From NCBI GenBank assembly GCA_963971405.1, contig OZ020491.1, forward strand, positions 14,006,855-14,070,854: a DNA stretch of 64,000 nucleotides, read 5' to 3'. A program made the translations under genes and the position numbers. The first letter of the stretch is position 1, and every line of letters begins with the position of its first letter. Positions 29,301 through 39,472 of this stretch are shown here, in pieces. The notes beneath the pieces are model-generated. The model saw only the letters and a program-made list of their open reading frames with translations, did not search any database and was not told where the DNA came from. Source of the stretch: Psococerastis gibbosa. Its lineage: Eukaryota > Arthropoda > Insecta > Psocodea > Psocidae.

Positions 29301-30249
29301 GGTCTTTCCCTTCCTCGTGTTGTCTCTATTTTTTCCTCTTGCACCTGTTATTATCCATCAATTTACGTGACCCCCCCCATTACAGTTTCATTCTCGCTCC
29401 ACCAACCACCAATAGTTCTTTCACCCACTCTTCTCACCACTTCAGTTCAAATCCTATAAACTTCATTTCTACTGCTTGTATTGATTTTGCAAATGACTTC
29501 TAATATGAAGCTATCTTACAAATTTCCGTTACTTACTTGGTCACAGCCAGTGTATTTAGAGAAGATATCATCCCAAACAATATCTTGGACCTTGTAGTAC
29601 AGGTACTCTCCTTTGGCATTTGTTTCCTTTAGAGAAACATCCTTCATCATAGTCATCGTTCCTTTGTCAGCCCGGCCCTCACATAAATCCCGAAAATGTT
29701 GCCTGCAAATGAATGCTATAGATATTTAGACAATAGACAATTTTTTTATATTTCATTTTACAACTGCAAAGTACAAATCCAATGAAGTTCTCGATGTCGT
29801 CAACCCAAGGCACCTTGAGTTTTTTAACAAAAGTCAACTTAATTCTTATTCTAAAAGGCAATATTACTCATTTTCCTCTATTATGCTATGTTTTTTATTA
29901 TAATATTTATTATAAAATACAAGCAGAACAGCTAAAAACCTGTCTAGTTAGTCAGCACAGAGACATCCATCGCTCATAAAATGCAGTCGTGAATAGTGCG
30001 GAATGGTGCATCTAAGTCAGGAACACCCATAAAATACTTTATATATGCATATGTTATAAATAAAAATATTTTAACTTACGCGCATTCATCGAGAATAGAA
30101 TGATCAATTGAGTTCTTGACCAAAAGATATCCATTATCTTCATAAAACTGTCTCTGCTCCAGAGTTAATCGCGGATTGTCCACAGTGTAACGAAATTTCG
30201 TAGCCATTGCTAATGTTCTCACAAGTGCTCCAGCGTTGCTACTTCCCAA
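26146..30249 (-). CDS. PHYH: Phytanoyl-CoA 2-hydroxylase gene, 5' incomplete
   Basis: PHYH is a peroxisomal Fe(II)/2-oxoglutarate dioxygenase that hydroxylates phytanoyl-CoA for alpha-oxidation. Exons on the minus strand are 30249-30080, 29702-29537, 28107-27844, 26909-26775 and 26340-26146, with all phases joining. The iron facial triad is present (HQD in [11 protein letters not shown]; His in HPLLIHGSG), as is the 2-oxoglutarate-binding Arg of GFRKAIS. The C-terminus follows the human protein ([13 protein letters not shown]). The first listed exon is open to its acceptor, so an upstream exon, expected to carry the PTS2 peroxisomal signal, was not found; otherwise translation starts at the ATG at 30207. 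It is convergent with GGT, 2.2 kb apart. Confidence 0.93.
26775..26909 (-). CDS. PHYH: PHYH exon with distal iron ligand
   Basis: It is 45 whole codons between acceptor TTCCAG and donor AAA|GTAAGT. It encodes [15 protein letters not shown] and [20 protein letters not shown]; the last His is the third iron ligand. Confidence 0.94.
27630..27770. repeat. Dispersed repeat family R2, copy 4
   Basis: It shares 'cctctgtaggtaatacctgt', 'tgtagagactcgcacaagta' and 'gccatcgaagtcc' with the other R2 copies. It ends about 70 bp from the PHYH exon at 27844 and lies within its intron. Confidence 0.6.
27844..28107 (-). CDS. PHYH: PHYH core exon with HxD motif; GC splice donor
   Basis: It is 88 whole codons from acceptor tttgtag. 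It encodes [36 protein letters not shown] and [13 protein letters not shown], ending DYPEWE. The protein match demands a junction after GAG, where the intron begins GCAAGT, making a GC-AG intron. Confidence 0.94.
28300..28735 (-). repeat. Second tRNA-derived SINE family, split by a hAT MITE
   Basis: On the minus strand TTGGTGCAGTGG (A-box-like) is followed, once the insertion 28368-28685 and one target duplication are set aside, by TCGCCATACC and the B box GGGTTCGAATCCC (28323-28335 complement). The boundaries are approximate. It is unrelated in body to the 7979-8195 family. Confidence 0.6.
28368..28685. mobile_element. Non-autonomous hAT element with 8-bp duplication
   Basis: CCACTGCA flanks it at 28360-28367 and 28686-28693. 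The ends are TAGGGTTGCCA and TGGCAACCCTA. An 8-bp duplication and this TIR type mark the hAT superfamily. Its 318 bp hold no transposase. Confidence 0.85.
29537..29702 (-). CDS. PHYH: PHYH second listed exon
   Basis: The acceptor atttgcag ends at 29703 and the donor CAA|GTAAGT follows. It encodes [22 protein letters not shown] and [19 protein letters not shown], aligning with the region before YVECFTG of human PHYH. Confidence 0.9.
30080..30249 (-). CDS. PHYH: PHYH first exon found in the window
   Basis: It encodes [29 protein letters not shown], matching the N-terminus of the mature enzyme. Upstream of Met (30207-30205) the frame stays open for 14 codons ([14 protein letters not shown]) to the acceptor ttttttag, implying a preceding coding exon. 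The donor is GC|GTAAGT. Confidence 0.88.
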
Positions 30250-30869
30250 CTAAAAAATGTTATGTATATAAATAATAATATCAAAGCGCAGATAAATAGT
30301 GACCTTTGGAACTAGCTCGGCAATAACAATAATCAAGCTTGCATGATTAAGTTTTTGTGGCACTTTATACACAGTAAGATAACATTGTGTACTGGCATAC
30401 TGTAGATTATGAATACATACATAATCCAAAATTTCTAAAACCTAACAAGACAGCAAGTCACAAATAGCCTTGAAAATTGATTTAGATATTGGACAAATTA
30501 ACAGCTAGGTCCATTTATATATTATGGTATTCTGTGGCTAGGTCCATCATGAGTACTTCTTTACAAATGTAAATTACGGAAGCTCTTTCATATAGTACGT
30601 CTACACTAACCTTAGTAATAGATTGCGCTAGAAACATAGTCACAAGCGCAAAGATTAGGTACTGTAAATCACGATAGGATAGATACCGAGTACATTGACG
30701 TTCCTGATATCTCAATGAAATAAATAAATCTAGTTGCTAAGCACGGGTATCATGAGATTAATGATTACTCCGATGACGAAAGCTATGGTAACTGATCACT
30801 AATTATTTATTGTAATAAGGTACCAGTTTTACTTACAACAAAAATAACAACACAGACGGGGATTTCTAA

Positions 30870-30920
30870 ACTGCGGATGCGGACTGCGGACAAGGCCACT
30901 GCGGACGAAAGGGTTATCAT
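30870..30920 (+). repeat. GCGGAC-rich repeat (pair with 50918-50965)
   Basis: 'gcggactgcggacaaggcca' and 'ctgcggacgaaagggtt' appear here and, inverted, at 50918-50965. Little flanking sequence is shared. Confidence 0.5.
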
Positions 30921-31254
30921 TAAGTCACAGACAGAACAAAAAATAAATATATTTGTTTTGAGTTTAAAATGTGTTTTGTGATATTTCATCAATAAAATAT
31001 TAAAAAATTATGGTTTAAAAACTTATTTTATTCATTGAGAACTGATTTTTTTGTTTATAGTTAGAATAAAATACTAATAAAAAATGTGAATGCATGGCTG
31101 TCTGCTCAATGACGTCAAACAAAATAATGAATGACTGCTACGTCATTATTGTATCAGTAATTAAATAAAATTAAAAATACCTTTTATTTTTATATTTTGA
31201 ATTTGAAACTTTGAAAGGTTGAAAAACAACTCAGAAGATTGAAGAAGGAAAAAT

Positions 31255-31611
31255 GTGTCCCGTTTGACCGCTGTGAATTTCGAAAGCAAAGCTGAGATAC
31301 AGAATTCAGAAAGGCTCAAGTTTCAGGATTGTGTGTACTTAGACACGATGTCTTTTGTATATAAACTTGAGAAAGGAAACCTCCCGGAGTACATGACTAC
31401 GGAAATGGAGAAAAATAGTGACATACATAAGTATGGAACAAGAAGTATGAACAACCTGCACAGAAATTACAGAAGAACGAACTTAGGAATAAATTCAGTG
31501 TATCATAAAGGCATGGCAGAGTATTATAAAATAGAACCGTCAATAAGAACATCGCAAAATATTTCTATATTTCGAGCTAAATTAAAAACTAAATTGATGG
31601 AAAACATGTGA
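31255..31611 (+). pseudogene. LINE reverse-transcriptase C-terminal fragment
   Basis: The 118-codon frame includes FVYKLEKGNLPEYM, SDIHKYGTRSMNNLH, RTNLGINSVYHKG and ISIFRAKLKTKLM, the classic C-terminal signature of CR1/Jockey-like reverse transcriptases. An (AAC)n run at about 31688-31706 is a likely tail. The 5' part is missing. Confidence 0.75.
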
Positions 31612-32149
31612 CATAGTGATATAGTAAAAGTGTGTACAATAGTTATTCACAGAAGAACTGAACATTAGCGCAAGCGCTACTTGGGAATACAACAACAACA
31701 ACAACATTAGGCATTGGAGTTGTAGATGAAATGATGATTGTACAAGAAAAAATATTTGGCAAATGTTCCGGGTTACAAATCTACCAACTAAGCTATTTGT
31801 ATATGTATCTATCTGTGCATGGGAATAATATTGGATAACCTATTTTCCTGTAAGTAATGAAGGCTGCGTTGTTTCCCTACCATATTAGTTATATTAGTCA
31901 TATTAGTTATTTGTCTATGAGCGGGGGCTATATGCCTATACCCTGTACCCAAATAAAATTAAAAGAAATACAACTGTTACTAATATGTGTAGACTAAAAT
32001 AATTACATTTGTTTCGCTCCATTTGAGTATCTGTAATAGACATTTGGAGCAGAAATAATAAATTATTCTGCTTTAAATACACCGACTACATGAGAAACCC
32101 CATGAATGAATGCCATCTTCCATTTCAGTATTTCCACCAGTCTTAACTA

Positions 32150-32460
32150 AGCCAGCCGCCTAGGCATGTCGTCTTAGTTGTAGGCATCGTCAAGCGCTTA
32201 ATATTTAGCCCTCTTGAGTCGCAATCTACGGATTGGTTTGCAGCGAATGTTGTATTTTTCTCCTGCACTCTTGTCTGTTTAGTGCGGTCCTTTTCGCACC
32301 CCAGGTCCCTCATGACATCCTGTAGGTACTCCTTCCTCTGTCGTCCTCTTGAGTTGGTGCCTTCAACCATACCCTCAATTATGTTCTTGAGGAGCCTTTC
32401 GTGTCTCAGAATATGTCCCATCCATTTGCCTCTTCTTGTCGAAATCGTGGCCATAATAGC
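32150..32460 (-). pseudogene. LINE reverse-transcriptase C-terminal fragment
   Basis: The minus frame reads KWMGHILRHERLLKNIIEGM, then GTNSRGRQRKEYLQDVMRDL, the same class as 21130-21605. No RT catalytic region is present. Confidence 0.75.
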
Positions 32461-32571
32461 TCTTTTTTCATATATGTAATGCTGTAATTTGGATTTTATA
32501 GGTCTTCTTCATAGTGACTCTCTATGTGTCCAGCAGTCCTGCCAAATTAGCTAGGATATGAGTCATTTGGT

Positions 32572-32703
32572 AGGAGTAATGGATCATTCCAACGGAAGAG
32601 CCCAAATGGTCGAAAACCACCAGATTTCATGCACATAATCATCGACGAAAAGGGAGACATGAAGGTCCCAAAGTTGTGCCTGTTATCAAGCCAAACCAAG
32701 CTC
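32572..32703 (+). CDS. Candidate orphan exon
   Basis: After a weak acceptor (catttggtag) one frame stays open for about 44 codons, including NGRKPPDFMHIIIDEKGD, up to a good donor consensus (CAT|GTGAGT). I do not recognise the peptide and no partner exon was found. It could be chance or an old element. Confidence 0.25.
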
Positions 32704-33822
32704 ATGTGAGTAGCCTAAATTAGTGTAGAATAATAAAAACATCGTGAAATATTACAAGTTGTACCTATATTTTTTAAAGACTGTACAGCATGTAAACTTT
32801 CTACGGCATACTATTTCTCCGTTAGGTACCGTTACAGTATAATATACCGTAACCGTTACAGTATAATGTAGTTGTCTATGTTTCTACAGTGTATTATTAC
32901 CATGCCGTTTACTGTACGTGAAATCATGAAGGTGTTGAGTTTGCATAAGGTTTACCTTATTTCAATCCCTAATGGCTTCAGAGAGCTTGTTAAATATTGG
33001 TAATAAGTAGATTTTTATTTATTCTGTAAATCGAGATGATCTGTGAGCCTGGCCTTATGTGTCACTGGCACGTGCAGGTGCCATGTTGGGTATCTCAGAG
33101 ACTCGGACCTTGTCTCGGTAAACGCAAATACGCCTTTTATAATTCAATAAAGGGCAATGCCTATTGCGGAGTGAGGGACCAAATGGTCTCGTTTACGCCA
33201 TTGTTTCGTAGCATGGAATTCATGTATGCATTACAAGTCACAAAATTTGTGAGGTTAAGTCCAGCCAACTTCAGTTAGAGTCTTCCCACGAGGAACACTT
33301 AGGCGAATGTCCCAGCAAAATAATTAAATATTGTGCCAGGTATGATGCTTGCCTCAGGGCATGAATGAATTCTAGAATGCGGCATGAGACACTTTGGATA
33401 CTCTTTGACTTGGTAGTTCTCTTTGCATTGGCTGCGTTTTTAAACAGCGTACTGAATTTATTTATTTACAAAAAAATAGATAAAAAAAGCGCTGCAAAAC
33501 AAAGGGCAGACCACCAAATATTAGTTTAATTGAAGTGATATGCATTATAAAACTATAAATTGTAACATTTTTGACCGCGTTCTTATTAATTTTGCCATAA
33601 CTGTATCCTTCAGATACTTCCCCCGAATTACACAAAAAAAAAATTATATTTACTAATACAATATTAAATTTAAATTTTATTTTCTGAGTTGTAAGATACC
33701 TATGCTATGAATGCTAAATGACCAATTACTTGTCACTTATTGTGTAGGCAACTTCAATTTTTTTAGTGGCTCTTATAAACTCGAAAGTTTGTAAGTAGTT
33801 ACTACTTCTTGACCCCTGGTCA

Positions 33823-33961
33823 CCAATGTGATTCTCAGGAGCTACCGCGACATTCACCAGATTCTCGGCACTCACAAGCCACAGCTAAATACTGCTTCAT
33901 TGAATGCCCCTGACACTCCACAAGATCGTCTTCGCCGAGGTGCAGATTATCTTTTAATGAT
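33823..33961 (+). pseudogene. Probable LINE C-terminal tail
   Basis: A frame reads VILRSYRDIHQILGTHKPQL, then NAPDTPQDRLRRGADYLLMI and TGA at 33959-33961. The APDTPQDRLRRGADYL end resembles C-termini of LINE ORF2 proteins. A small GRPRKEYLQQVV fragment of another LINE lies at about 34290-34325. Confidence 0.45.
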
Positions 33962-35144
33962 ATGAATAATAATTTTAGAATGGGCCTGACTACGACCAGG
34001 GGACCTACTTTTGATTGAATTGGGCTTAGATGTTATGTTGGGTCATTATTATTTCGCCAATGATTGGTTAGAGTGGAATTTGACCTTTCACACCCAATAC
34101 CAAAGGGTGCGTGTGATGTTCATTCCTCAATTTTTATTTATGTTTATTGTTTTCAGGCTATGTCAATGCTGGTGATACTCAGGAGTGATCTGTTGAAGCA
34201 ATCTACAATATTATGCCCTCAGTATTTATCATCGTTAATAGACTTAATTAGCCTTCAAAAGTCAAAACAATAGAAGGCGTCAACCAACCTGGGCGCCCGA
34301 GAAAAGAATATCTGCAGCAAGTTGTGAATATACATATACAATACATACTGTATACATACGCGGACCTGAATTGAAGAAGAAGCCTTCAAATTGCACAGAA
34401 GTCGGGGAAGCATACAGTATTACTCTTTGTACTATTAAGATAATATAATAATACCATTTACTAGACTAATAAATGTATGCAAATGCAATCTATAATTTAT
34501 TATTCATATACCTACTTTATCTTAATTTAAGAGCATCAAGTGCATCATGGTGTAAGCGCCATTTTTTATTTGCTGTAGAAAGTCCTAGTCATTCATCATA
34601 TTAGAGTCTTGAATGTAAACTCCTATGGTTATATATATATAGTTTAAATGTTTTTAGCCCCTAGCCTAAACCACCTTAGCTCAAGGTTGCGCTGCCTGAT
34701 TGATGTCCTTGATAGTTCTTAGCGCTGCAGCATAATTTCCATGCCAGAAAAGATAGCATGAACCTGTATGTTATTAGTGTGATGTTTCTCCCAGCTAGGC
34801 AATCCCAGGACTAAAATAATATAATATACCTAAGCTTAGTTCGTGGTTGATCTAAAAGAAAGTATTAAAGTTAAAGAACAATATAAAATAATGTAATGAT
34901 GTGGCCTACACAGGCCTATAGTTGGCTAAAATTTAGTTATGCAACCTATGCTATTAATGCTCTCGTGTCTTAGGCTATTAAGCTACCTTACTGCACTTCA
35001 CAATTAAATTGGTTATGCATAGTCTAATAATGTTATTATTCGTGTCATAAGGCTGATCAAAAAATTTCAAATGTACAAAATATTGAAATAGTGTGGGTAT
35101 AGTCTCTTCGGGATTAGTAAGACTAGTTGAGTCTACCAAATATT

Positions 35145-36026
35145 AGTTTAGTTTAGCCAACGCCCGTCTGTGGCAGTTGGGCCATTAGACGCCGAGCCTC
35201 CCAGTAGCGCCTCGTTGTGTCGGCAGGAAGAAGTTTTAATCTGGAACAGGTCTCCAAGTGAGTGGCCACCATCCTTCCGGACGCGCACAGTGGACAGATG
35301 TCGGAGTCAGCAATTCCGATGCGGTGAAGGTGGGCTTGGAGTAAGTCGTGTCCGGTAGTTAGGCGGAAACGCGCGACCGCAGCGCTTCTCTCCAAGTTTG
35401 ACGGGATGTGTCCGGGGGTGGTGAGTGGCTCCCATTTTTTACCAGTGCTCAGGCTCCGAAGTTGAAGACTAGTGGCCTTGGAGATTTTCGCGGCTATTAT
35501 GTTCCGTGCTGACTGGAGGGTTTGTGGAGCTTCGGGTTGGTCTGCTTCCGCTCCCTTTTTTGCCATTTTGTCCGCTATTTCATTTCCTACGAGACCGACG
35601 TGGCTTGGGACCCACTGAAGCCTGGCATTCCACCCAGCATTGATGAGTTCGGCTAGTTTGTTGCGGCAGTTTGATGTGCGGGGACAGTCAGTGGGCTTGT
35701 TGTTACTGAGTGCCAGAATTGCCGCCTGGGAGTCGATCAGGAACACCAGGTTGCCGGGATTAGTTGTGAGGTTGAGAATTCTGTTGGTAGCTTCGGTAAT
35801 GGCGACAACTTCACCGTCGTAGTTGCTTGTATTCCTTCCTACTGCTGAGTGCTGTTGAAATAAATTACAGAAAGATCCAGCTCCTGTGGAGTTTGATTCA
35901 GGGTTGTATGAGCCGTCGGTATAAACATGGAGCCACTCGGTAGCTGGATATAGATTGTGTATAGTTTCTAGGGCACTTTGTCTGAGTTCAAAAGCGCTCA
36001 GGTCTTTCTTGTTAGTTGCAGTTGTT
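35145..36026 (-). mobile_element. 5'-truncated LINE with intact RNase H end
   Basis: The 15-bp AGTCTACCAAATATT occurs at 35130-35144 and 36027-36041, delimiting an 882-bp insertion. The element reads on the minus strand and ends TAAACTAAACT directly at the duplication, the first TAA being the ORF stop, so there is essentially no 3' UTR. Truncation removed endonuclease and RT. RNase H-bearing LINEs (I-like or Jockey-superfamily groups) are the likely source. Confidence 0.85.
35153..36026 (-). CDS. LINE ORF2 C-terminus: RNase HI domain and CCHC tail
   Basis: The open frame extends to 36088, but its first 20 codons are genomic flank and target duplication, so only the part from 36026 is element-derived. 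RNase H catalytic residues are all present: D in YTDGS (frame residue 58), E in YDGEVV (93), D in LIDSQAA (119) and D in NEIADKMAKKG (173). After it come a variable stretch and CPLC...HLETC, the zinc-binding end of many LINE ORF2 proteins. The frame ends at TAA 35155-35153. Truncation makes it non-autonomous. Confidence 0.8.
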
Positions 36027-36116
36027 AGTCTACCAAATATTGAAAAGGAACACCTTCTAATATCTGAAATATACAAATTCACCACCAAATAAATATATGA
36101 CTAAGTCTTCTGTATT

Positions 36117-36124
36117 ACTTCCGG
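36117..36124 (+). promoter_or_regulatory. ETS/GABP-type motif ACTTCCGG
   Basis: ACTTCCGG lies about 120 bp upstream of the ATG at 36248. A TATAAG sequence near 36164 follows a pyrimidine-rich ctttctgcgctg that could be an initiation site. Such ETS sites are common in housekeeping promoters; the function here is inferred. Confidence 0.35.
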
Positions 36125-36247
36125 CTACGCTTCTACAAGATAAAATTGTGACTTTCTGCGCTGTATAAGGATATTTAGGGATTTACTAAATTTCACATTT
36201 TTAAAATCAGCCGCCTCCAGCGGTCTATTGACACGAAAAATCACAAA

Positions 36248-37276
36248 ATGGTGGTTCATGACGCGGCGCGCTTCACGACCGAAAAAATCAAGAAAGGTAA
36301 GTTCTCATATAGTTTTTTCATCTGTATCTTACTTTAATGTATTGTTTTTGTTGCTAGAGCTTATGTTAAGAGGTGTTTGCAGGTAAATTGGACTGGATTT
36401 TTTTGGAATTTATTCGTAACTGGGTGATTTGCATTTCGTTGTATTAAAAATTGCTGCTGCCACGTCATTTTTTAAATTATAGCGGGAAAATGTTAACATT
36501 GTAAATTTAAATTGAAAACTAAAAATCCCACAAATCAATCTATGCATATGGAAAGCGGGTATTCCACTATATCATGTTTTTATAATTTGATCAATTTTCT
36601 AATAATATATTTTATTTTAATGACGATTGAAATTTTCGACCATTCCATTATCATCATTTTTTAATGCCAATTTCTTTCGCGCCAAAATTCAAAATTATTT
36701 GATGTTTGTGCAGAATAAAATTTTAATTGTATACGGTATTGTATATGTTATTTATGGAAATAATTAATAATAATTTAATGCCATTATTCTAACACACTAA
36801 AGAACGAATGTTGCAAAACACCCCTAATAAGAGACAGTTTAGCCTTTCTCCAAGATTACTTACTCTATTTTATTTTTTATTAATTTTATTTTCATCGCTA
36901 CCACGTGAAAAATAGATTATGTCAACTCTTTGATATGCGGTCATTTTTAATAGACACCGCTTAATAATGAAAACGTCATAGAGTACAACGCAAAAACATT
37001 TGAGGTTAAGCAAAAATAATAGTGGGAAATGGCAAACACTGATCTATTCTGATAGGCCTATCTTCCCAGATTCTACTGATTCATCATGTCACTCCGGCCG
37101 TGAAAGCTTTTGTAATTATATTATCTGAGCATATTTTTATACAACTATTGGTAAAATAATATTATCACCCTGTATTTAAACTAAAGGTTAGTTTACTTGT
37201 TTCAAATATTCTAATACCTTCATTTTCTTTCTGTTTAAGGAAAGAACAGAGCGACTGAGCAGGAGACGTCACGTTA
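36248..37276 (+). CDS. Candidate two-exon micropeptide gene
   Basis: ATG at 36248 (context cacaaaATGG) opens MVVHDAARFTTEKIKK and reaches a strong donor AAAG|GTAAGT at 36297. The acceptor tttctttctgtttaag (ending 37239) continues the frame with GKNRATEQETSR and a stop at about 37274-37276, giving 28 residues in all. The first exon is CpG-rich relative to its surroundings, an ETS motif lies upstream, and AATAAA follows at 37548-37553. I do not recognise the peptide. It could be a non-coding RNA with these introns, or chance. Confidence 0.3.
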
Positions 37277-37819
37277 ACTCACAATACGTAAAAAAATGGA
37301 CCTCTTCATAATATAGTAATAATGCACATCGTATAATCTATAAGCTACTGAGACACAATTTTCGAAATCGGCATAGTGCCACAAAAGATATCAACTGCAG
37401 CCATTGAGTAATTATTTAGAAATCACAGTCCACTATTCTGGTTTTTTTAGATTCTTCTGTTATTAAATCTTGGTCTATAGTTTCGATGTTTTTTTTTAAC
37501 CGTGAGGTCCAGTTTGGGTGGATATGGGACTCTTTTCGAACCTGGAAAATAAAAAAAATTAAATTATAGGCCGGGAACAATATTTTATTTCAGAATTAAG
37601 AAACATTGCACCTTTGAATATGTAAGACAACTCCAGAACGCAATTAAAAAGTTCAGTTATTTACAGGAGAATTCATTTGAGATTCAGGAAAATTTGGCTT
37701 TAAAAATTATTTTTTGACTTAAATATCTCCAACACGGTTTACCCTTAAATGCGATTTAAAACGACAAAGAAAATCAGTTGCAGTACGAATTTCCTTTTCC
37801 TGAACTCACATTACTATAT

Positions 37820-38341
37820 GCGCATATCTTTTATGCATGTTAATATCTTATCAAACCTTTTCAGTGATAAATGCCATATCCACCGAATATGGGCCGCCTT
37901 GCATGATATTTTTTTTTAGTTTTTAAGAAGCTAAGCAAGTTAGAAGAATGATAAGGAAGTGTTCAAACGTACAAAAGTTCTTGTGGCTTATTCATCCAAT
38001 GCTAAAAGAAGTAACTGCAGTCTGCAAGTCAAGATTGTGTTAAATCGTTTGTGGTTTACATTTGGACATCTGACAACTTCATTAGTGGTTATCCCTCAGC
38101 GTATATTCCTGAAACATTCAGAATTGAAATTAACATGTACATAGTCTCCTTATTAACTATGTTAAAGGTACTCAGCCAAAACCGGTCGTGAATTTTATGA
38201 TAATAACCTAAAACTGACATTGAAATTAAATCTGGGCTCAGATAATTGGACCAACGGGTTGTAAGCTTTGCCCCGCCAAAAAGGTTACACTCTGATTGGC
38301 TTGCATTCCAGCTCTTCTATTATTCGTGACCACGGTGTTAA
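37820..38341 (+). repeat. Dispersed repeat R3, copy interrupted by the gypsy element
   Basis: 'ccatatccaccgaatat', 'tccaatgctaaaag', 'ctgcagtctgca' and 'ttcctgaaac' recur in order at 48290-48640. The following part ('aaaaaggttac' and so on) recurs at 47091-47400. The gypsy element inserted at its right end. Confidence 0.65.
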
Positions 38342-38345
38342 GGTG
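38342..38345 (+). repeat. GGTG target-site duplication, left copy
   Basis: GGTG directly precedes the left LTR (TGTTATAA) and is repeated at 46143-46146 after the right LTR. Confidence 0.8.
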
Positions 38346-39386
38346 TGTTATAATTTCTTTCTTTTCTTGTTTTTACTCCTTCTCATAAAGGCCTCCTCTC
38401 AATATACACTAGTAACTGGTACCAGTCCCTTCTTGACGGATGGAATGTAATGCCCAGACTAACTCTTTAAGCCACTAAGGGGCCAGTCACCAGCGTGCAT
38501 GAGTAGAATGCATTTTACTAGAGATCTAAGGAGCTAGCTACAAATTTAATGAGGCCAGATATTACCTCACACAATAGGCAGCTGAAATCTCCTCTACCCT
38601 AGACAAAATACACTCTATCTCTTCTCAGGGGTTTCTTTCCAAATAAAACCAACTATTTTACCCAGGTAAATGAAATAAAATTCTGTAATGTTACGAAAAT
38701 AACCGAATAAACAAAATCAAAAGTAACCAGTGTGAAACATTATTTAGGCCTACTTAACTGCTGTAAAAGTGTAAATAGAAAGTGCGATCTCTGGTAGTCC
38801 TAAAATGTCTCAGATCAGCAATAGGTGGAAAGCGCCAAGGGTTAAGCTATTAGAATTAAGTCTGAGAAAAGATGGCCAACCAATGTAGGTAAACCCTAAC
38901 CTACATGTCGAAAACAGGACTACAATGACTACCAGAGACCGCCCTCCCAACAAATCTTAATCATTAAAAATTCAAGAAAGACATACTACCGTAGATACTG
39001 TATATAGATGAATACAAAACTTGAAACCAGCGGATAGATCCTACCTTCCGTGTTGCATACAGAATTGATTATAGGTTAGCGAATCCACATCAATCTCTTA
39101 TAAAGCCAATTCCTTCCCTGGTGTTCGTGGCAGCTCCAAGTCCAATGTTTTTTCAGTGTAAGGGTACTTAATATCTCATCCCTCTTGGCCCCGGTAAGGC
39201 CTTAAAAGCTCTCAGCCTTCCATCATTTCTTTTTAAAAATACAAATCAAAACCAACCTCTCCTCCTTTTGCCATTTTCCTTATCTCCTGTCCTGACTTGT
39301 CTCTTCCTATGGTTCCCTTGATTTTTGTAGATGGCAGCACCTTCCGGCCACTCTTGATTTTTCCGCCTTATTTTCAATACATTACA
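38346..39386 (-). repeat. 3' LTR of the gypsy element
   Basis: It begins TGTTATAA and ends ATTACA on the plus strand (so 5'-TGTAAT...TATAACA-3' in element sense), a TG...CA LTR of 1041 bp. Confidence 0.95.
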
Positions 39387-39388
39387 AA

Positions 39389-39401
39389 TCTCCCCTCTTC
39401 C
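39389..39401 (-). promoter_or_regulatory. Polypurine tract
   Basis: On the minus strand GGAAGAGGGGAGA lies two bases before the 3' LTR, the normal site of plus-strand DNA priming in LTR elements. Confidence 0.8.
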
Positions 39402-39472
39402 AAAAAAAAAATGATTTTAATTCCCTCAAGACATTGAAACATTTTTAAATGAAAACCGCATATACCACAATT

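Noticed and set aside
36027..36088. N-terminal 20 codons of the RNase H frame as part of the protein
   Set aside because: They lie in flanking DNA and the target duplication, outside the LINE.
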